Positions 59,731-64,000 of a DNA stretch of 64,000 nt are shown here, piece after piece. The stretch covers positions 44,161,250 through 44,225,249 of the forward strand of contig NC_068577.1 of the NCBI RefSeq assembly GCF_025698545.1, given 5' to 3'. The DNA comes from Gossypium raimondii (taxonomy: Eukaryota; Streptophyta; Magnoliopsida; Malvales; Malvaceae). The translations under genes were made by a program, and so were the position numbers. Position 1 is the stretch's first letter; every line of letters starts with the position of its first letter. The notes beneath the pieces were generated by a model that worked only from the letters and a program-made list of their open reading frames with translations, had not been told where the DNA came from and ran no database searches.

Positions 59731-62700
59731 GTAACACCCCAAACTCGGCCTAAACATTAGGGTCGAATATGGTGATGTCACATTGTAACACCCCTTGCCC
59801 GTATTCTACGCTGGAATAGGGTACAAGGCATTACCAGAATAAATACACTTATAAACATATTAAACCGAGTTATAAAATTTCATCCAAATTAAAAACTTTC
59901 AAATTATTATCTTCAAGTCGCTAATTAGGGTTTACGAGACCCAATACATACCTATTCATATGCTCAATATATCCGTTAAATCAATCTAATATTGAAGAAT
60001 CCACTTTAAGTCAGAATCAATATTAATCACAATCATAAATCTTTTCATGTTATTTTCATATATCACTAACTGAACTTTGAATGTTAATTTACGAATATGT
60101 AATTCACTAACACATTCTGGTATACACAATGTTTAATTGATGAAATCATTTAATTGAGCTAAATTTCATATTCACTCCAAATTTTCTTCTATATCCATAA
60201 ATGCTTTCACTTACCATTTACCTAACAAATTTCTCGAACCAAGCTATCACACAACAATAATACATCACCTGTGCTTCATGAATTCAATGTTCAAATCTTA
60301 TCACCATCAAATCCATGTCATTCGAATACTTAAAGTTTATTCAAGCATATATTATTACGTTTCATATACCAAACATATGTCAAAATTACGAATACGTAAC
60401 AATTCATTTGTCATTTATTTGACTAGAAAATTAATCTCAAAATTCATAACATTCCATTACTTAAGATATGCCATAAAACACTCCTTTAACACAAACTATC
60501 ACCATGGTCGAATTTTTAGTATGCTATTTATTCCCCTTTTTCCGAATCACATAGCAAAAATATTACAAATATGTATATATTTGAATACTATAATTATGCA
60601 TCAACTTACCAACATGAGTTAATTCATGAGCCACTCATGACATCATTTCATGCCAAATATACCACACGCATATGCTATGAAACTTTATTTTCTCTCATGA
60701 GCTTACCATGACCAGTAATGCACCAATATAAGCATCACTCCTATTTCAACATTTATCGATTATAATCAGACATTTAACCAATTATACACAATTCATTCAT
60801 ATACTTTATTTTCCTCCTCCTCCTCTTCATCCCACATCCTTTATGTATATAACATGCTTAAATAGCATTATACATAATTTCACTATTCACTTATATTTAA
60901 ATTCAAAACTGTCTAGTCGAGTTACAGTCACTAAATTATTTTTATCTGGAGCTACAGAGCTCCAAATTAAGTTTCGTTAATTTTCCCCGAAACTCACATA
61001 TCTTCTTACCATAAAATTTTTAGAATTTTTGGCTTATCCAATTAGTACAGTTTATTCTTTAAAGTCACCCTGTTTCACTGCTCAACATCTCTGACCTCTC
61101 TTCACTAAAAATGAATTATCTCATTGTACAGAATTTAGATGATATTTCTGTTTATTTCCTTTGAAAATAGGATCATTAAGGATTCTAGGATTATAAATTA
61201 TAACTCATAATTATTTTTTACAATTTTTAATTATTTTCCAAAGTTAGAACAGGGGATTTCGAAATCAATCCAACCCTACCTCACTAAAATTCAAATATCT
61301 CAAAATATATAACTCTTTTGCTTACCCTGTTTCTTTTATGTAAAAATAGACTCATTAAGCTTTCATTTCATATCTTATTCACTCTCTAATTAAATTTTCA
61401 CCATTTTTGGTGATTTTTCAAAGTTACACTATTGTTACTATCCAAAACTGTTTTGTTGCTAATTTTACTTTTTTCATAATTTCACTTTTTCACTTTCAAT
61501 CATTATTCAATTCAATTCCACACATATATTCAACATTCAATCACACTTAATCGTTACATGATCTCATGTATTTTCACTTAGTCAATTTCCCGATGAACAC
61601 TTCGGAATAATAACAGATACACGGTGGATTCAGCACACAGCAACCACCCTTTGTAATCAATGATATCCGGTGGGATCAGCACATAACAACTACCTTATAA
61701 TTAATGATACCGGTTCACATAGTAGCCTGCACATAGTACTACAAATGTGACCATCACTAACCGATACACGTAGTAGCCTACACATAGTACTACACACGTG
61801 ATCAAAGCTATCCGGTAAGCATAGTAGCCTGCACATAGTACTACACACGTGACCATCACTTTCAATTTCACATAGTGGCCTACACATAGTCCATGCCACA
61901 CATGTGATCATTTCTGTCACTTCATTCATATCCCTTTTTATTCCGAATGTTCAATCGGGAAATTTCTCACTTTTTCTCGTTTTTCCTTTTTCACTAATCA
62001 AATTCAATTCCTTGTCTTTCTTGACTTATAATAACACATTTAACTTATTTAGCACTCACATTATTCAATCCAATCAAAAAACCATATTTTGGAAAAATTA
62101 CATTTTTTCCCCTAAAGTTTCAAAAAATTATGATTTTGCCCCTAGGCTCAAAAATTAAACTTTATTCCTTTTTCTTATGTTTTATGACACGCTGAACATT
62201 TTTCCCTCCTATAGAAACATCAAATTCTCACTCTAACACTTACTTATGAACATTAGGTATTTTTACCGATTATGTCAATTTACTCGTTTTCACTTAAAAT
62301 CGGCTAGCAAAAGTTATTTAACATAATTTCAAGCTTCATATTCTTACATAAAACATCAAAATAAACATATTTCACCTATGGGTATTTTTCCAAATATGAA
62401 CCCTAGATTAAATTATTGCTAGAAGAAGCTAAATCAAGTTATCGGGACTCTAAAAATGTAAAAAAACATTAAAAACGGGGCTCGGAATCACTTACTATGG
62501 AGCTTGGAAGCTTGAAAACCCTAAATATGCTTCCCCCTTGCTGATTCCGTTCACCATGGAGAAGATGGACAAATTTTTGGCTATTTTAGCCTTTTTAATT
62601 CTTTTAATTACTAAATGATCAAAATGCCCCCAACTTAAAAATTTTTTATTTCACTTATCTCTTTCCATTTTTGTCCAACAAGTTAACCAATGGTCTAATT

Positions 62701-62958
62701 ACCATTTAAGAACCTCCAATTTAAAATTTCATAGCAATTGGACACTTCTAACATGTAGAACTCAACTTTTGCACTTTTACAATTTAGTCCTTTTGACTAA
62801 ATTGAGTGCCCAAATGTCAAAATTTTCGAACGAAATTTTCAAGAAATCATTTTGCGAAATCGTAGACCATAAAAATATAATGAAAATAAATTTTTTTCTC
62901 GTCGAATTTGTGGTCCCGAAACCACTATTCTGACTAGCCCAAAATTTGGGCTGTTACA
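59731..62958 (+). mobile_element. Solo LTR, 3.2 kb, TTTAC target duplication, with a doubled start
   Basis: Starts TGTAACACCCCAAACTCGG and ends TTTGGGCTGTTACA. Identical 5-mers TTTAC flank it (59726-59730 and 62959-62963). A second LTR-type start, TGTAACACCCCTTGCCCG, lies 53 bases inside at 59784. No coding region; the open stretches here have no recognised similarity. Confidence 0.78.
61690..61895. repeat. About 50-60-bp tandem repeats in the solo LTR
   Basis: Four units carry CATAGTRGCCTRCACATAGT (about 61718, 61769, 61817 and 61871) followed by ACACGTGA or ACATGTGA. Spacing is 48-54 bases. The cysteine-rich open frames on the minus strand are an effect of the repeat. Confidence 0.9.
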
Positions 62959-63054
62959 TTTACTCAATTTCAATTAGACTACAGACTATTTAGATTATCC
63001 ACTAATATAAGTTGTCTTCTCGCACTATGATCCAACCATATAATGCAACTCAAT
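62959..63054. other. Host repeat, short stretch
   Basis: Continues the repeat seen at 59389-59730. Nothing else in it. Confidence 0.4.
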
Positions 63055-63420
63055 TGTAAGACCCCTTACCCGACCCGATCGTCGGGTCTGAACTACGGGA
63101 TGCTACAATCATTGCCATAACAACTACTGAGAAACTCAAAGTAAAATCATCATTCATGCAATCAGCAACGATACAACATTGAATATCATGGACATTCTTT
63201 CCTGGGTCTTATACGAATATACAAATGCTTTAAAGACAAGCCCGAGATAAATAGGGACTTTTTAAAACATTTAAAGAAATTTAGACCAAATACATAATAA
63301 ATAAACCATTCAAATGTTCAGTCATGTTTAGAACACCTAGATATTATGATACACAATTAAATCTAGGCCTTAATCGAGTTTACGAAAGCTTTTTTGTAGA
63401 ATAGCGCATGAAATAGGACC
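63055..63420. repeat. LTR start of another family (TGTAAGACCCC)
   Basis: TGTAAGACCCCTTACCCGAC, containing the inverted pair GACCCGATCGTCGGGTC. It resembles the start at 55058. It appears to run only to about 63420, where another LTR begins. Confidence 0.55.
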
Positions 63421-64000
63421 TATAACACCCCTAACCTGAATTCGTCGCCGGAATAGGGTTACGGAGCATTACCAGAGTTTATAAATCAAACAGATAAAAA
63501 ATGTAAACATTTTCTATTATATAGCATTCATGTCAAAAACTAATTAAAATCATACATATTGTCCCTTATACGAGCCCTCAAGTCCCAAAATACACATTAG
63601 AAACAAATCGAGACTAAATCAGAAACTCAAATTTTTTTCAGAAACATTTAATATTTTCAACACTGCAAGGGTCACACGGCCGTGTGACCAGGTTGTATGA
63701 CTCACATGGTCAAGAGACACGCCCGTGTCTAAGGCTGTGTAACTCACTAACTTTCATTCTTTTAAAAGATACAGAGGGCACACGGTCGTGTCACCTGGTC
63801 GTGTGTCACACACGGCTGAGACACACGCCTGTGTGAACGAAAATAGGCTATTTTATAAGCCATTTTTCTCACCCAACAAGGCATGTACCTTCAGTTAACA
63901 TTGTGCATATAAACAAGTCATATTATGGCATCCAAAACAGGTAAAATCAATACCTAAACATGTAGTATATTCACATACAACCAATATACCCTTAGGCATC
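63421..64000 (+). repeat. LTR start cut by the window end, with CACACGGCCGTGTG palindromes
   Basis: Begins TATAACACCCCTAACCTGAA, a one-base variant of the TGTAACACCCC start, and has the GTCGCCGGAATAGGGTTACG segment seen in related form at 59810. Palindromic motifs CACACGGCCGTGTG (63674), GACACGCCCGTGTC (63717) and CACACGGTCGTGTC (63778) recur. The element runs past the window end. Confidence 0.6.

Noticed and set aside
61690..61929. Cysteine-rich repetitive open frames on the minus strand
   Set aside because: The repeated peptide pattern is a by-product of the ~50-base DNA tandem repeat in the LTR.
1..64000. CRISPR array, operon, phage or other prokaryotic defence system
   Set aside because: No regularly spaced identical repeats, no Shine-Dalgarno-led gene runs, and clear spliced plant genes; the direct repeats seen are transposon-related or simple tandem duplications.

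Overview
This is nuclear DNA of a flowering plant: spliced genes with GT-AG introns, a cytosolic ribosomal protein gene, a KIN-12 kinesin, an LRR-III receptor kinase, plant-type LINE, Copia, Mutator and hAT elements, and a piece of plastid DNA in the nucleus. The repeats (plant-mobile-domain/MULE elements and long LTRs that start TGTAACACCCC) look like those of Malvaceae, most likely cotton (Gossypium). That species call is from memory and was not searched.

Layout. 0-1.5 kb: 3' part of an LRR receptor pseudokinase gene. 2.1-7.6 kb: a dead C2-domain gene on the minus strand, split near its 3' end by a degenerate Copia element. 8.9-10.2 kb: an inverted-repeat unit holding an RNase H remnant. 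10.4-11.5 kb: a fold-back element with 9-bp target duplications. 12.3-22.1 kb: a large Mutator-like element whose terminal inverted repeats enclose a plant mobile domain (PMD) pseudogene, a convergent transposase pseudogene and a ~1 kb palindrome. 22.4-31.2 kb: an L1-type LINE carrying a 2.8-kb solo LTR. 31.9-32.5 kb: a Ty3/gypsy relic. 34.5-35.4 kb: a plastid rRNA-operon fragment cut by a 638-bp hAT MITE. 35.9-37.4 kb: the first two exons of a truncated N-acetylglucosamine kinase pseudogene.

39.4-52.8 kb is the only gene-dense part. It holds three apparently intact plus-strand genes: a 16-exon KIN-12 kinesin with a mitosis-type promoter element, a 5-exon TIM22-like Tim17/Tim22/Tim23-family protein gene, and the 5-exon gene for 40S ribosomal protein S8. 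From 53 kb to the end the window is again repeats, including two solo LTRs of 2.6 and 3.2 kb with matching target duplications, and LTR-like stretches full of short palindromes.

The intact genes serve unrelated housekeeping roles and do not form a pathway. The main interest is the layering of transposons: several insertions can be bounded to the base, and their relative order read. I saw no CRISPR array, operon or other prokaryote-type system. The most unusual objects are the PMD-plus-MULE element with its internal palindrome next to a TATA-like site, and the recurring short-palindrome arrays in LTR-like sequence.
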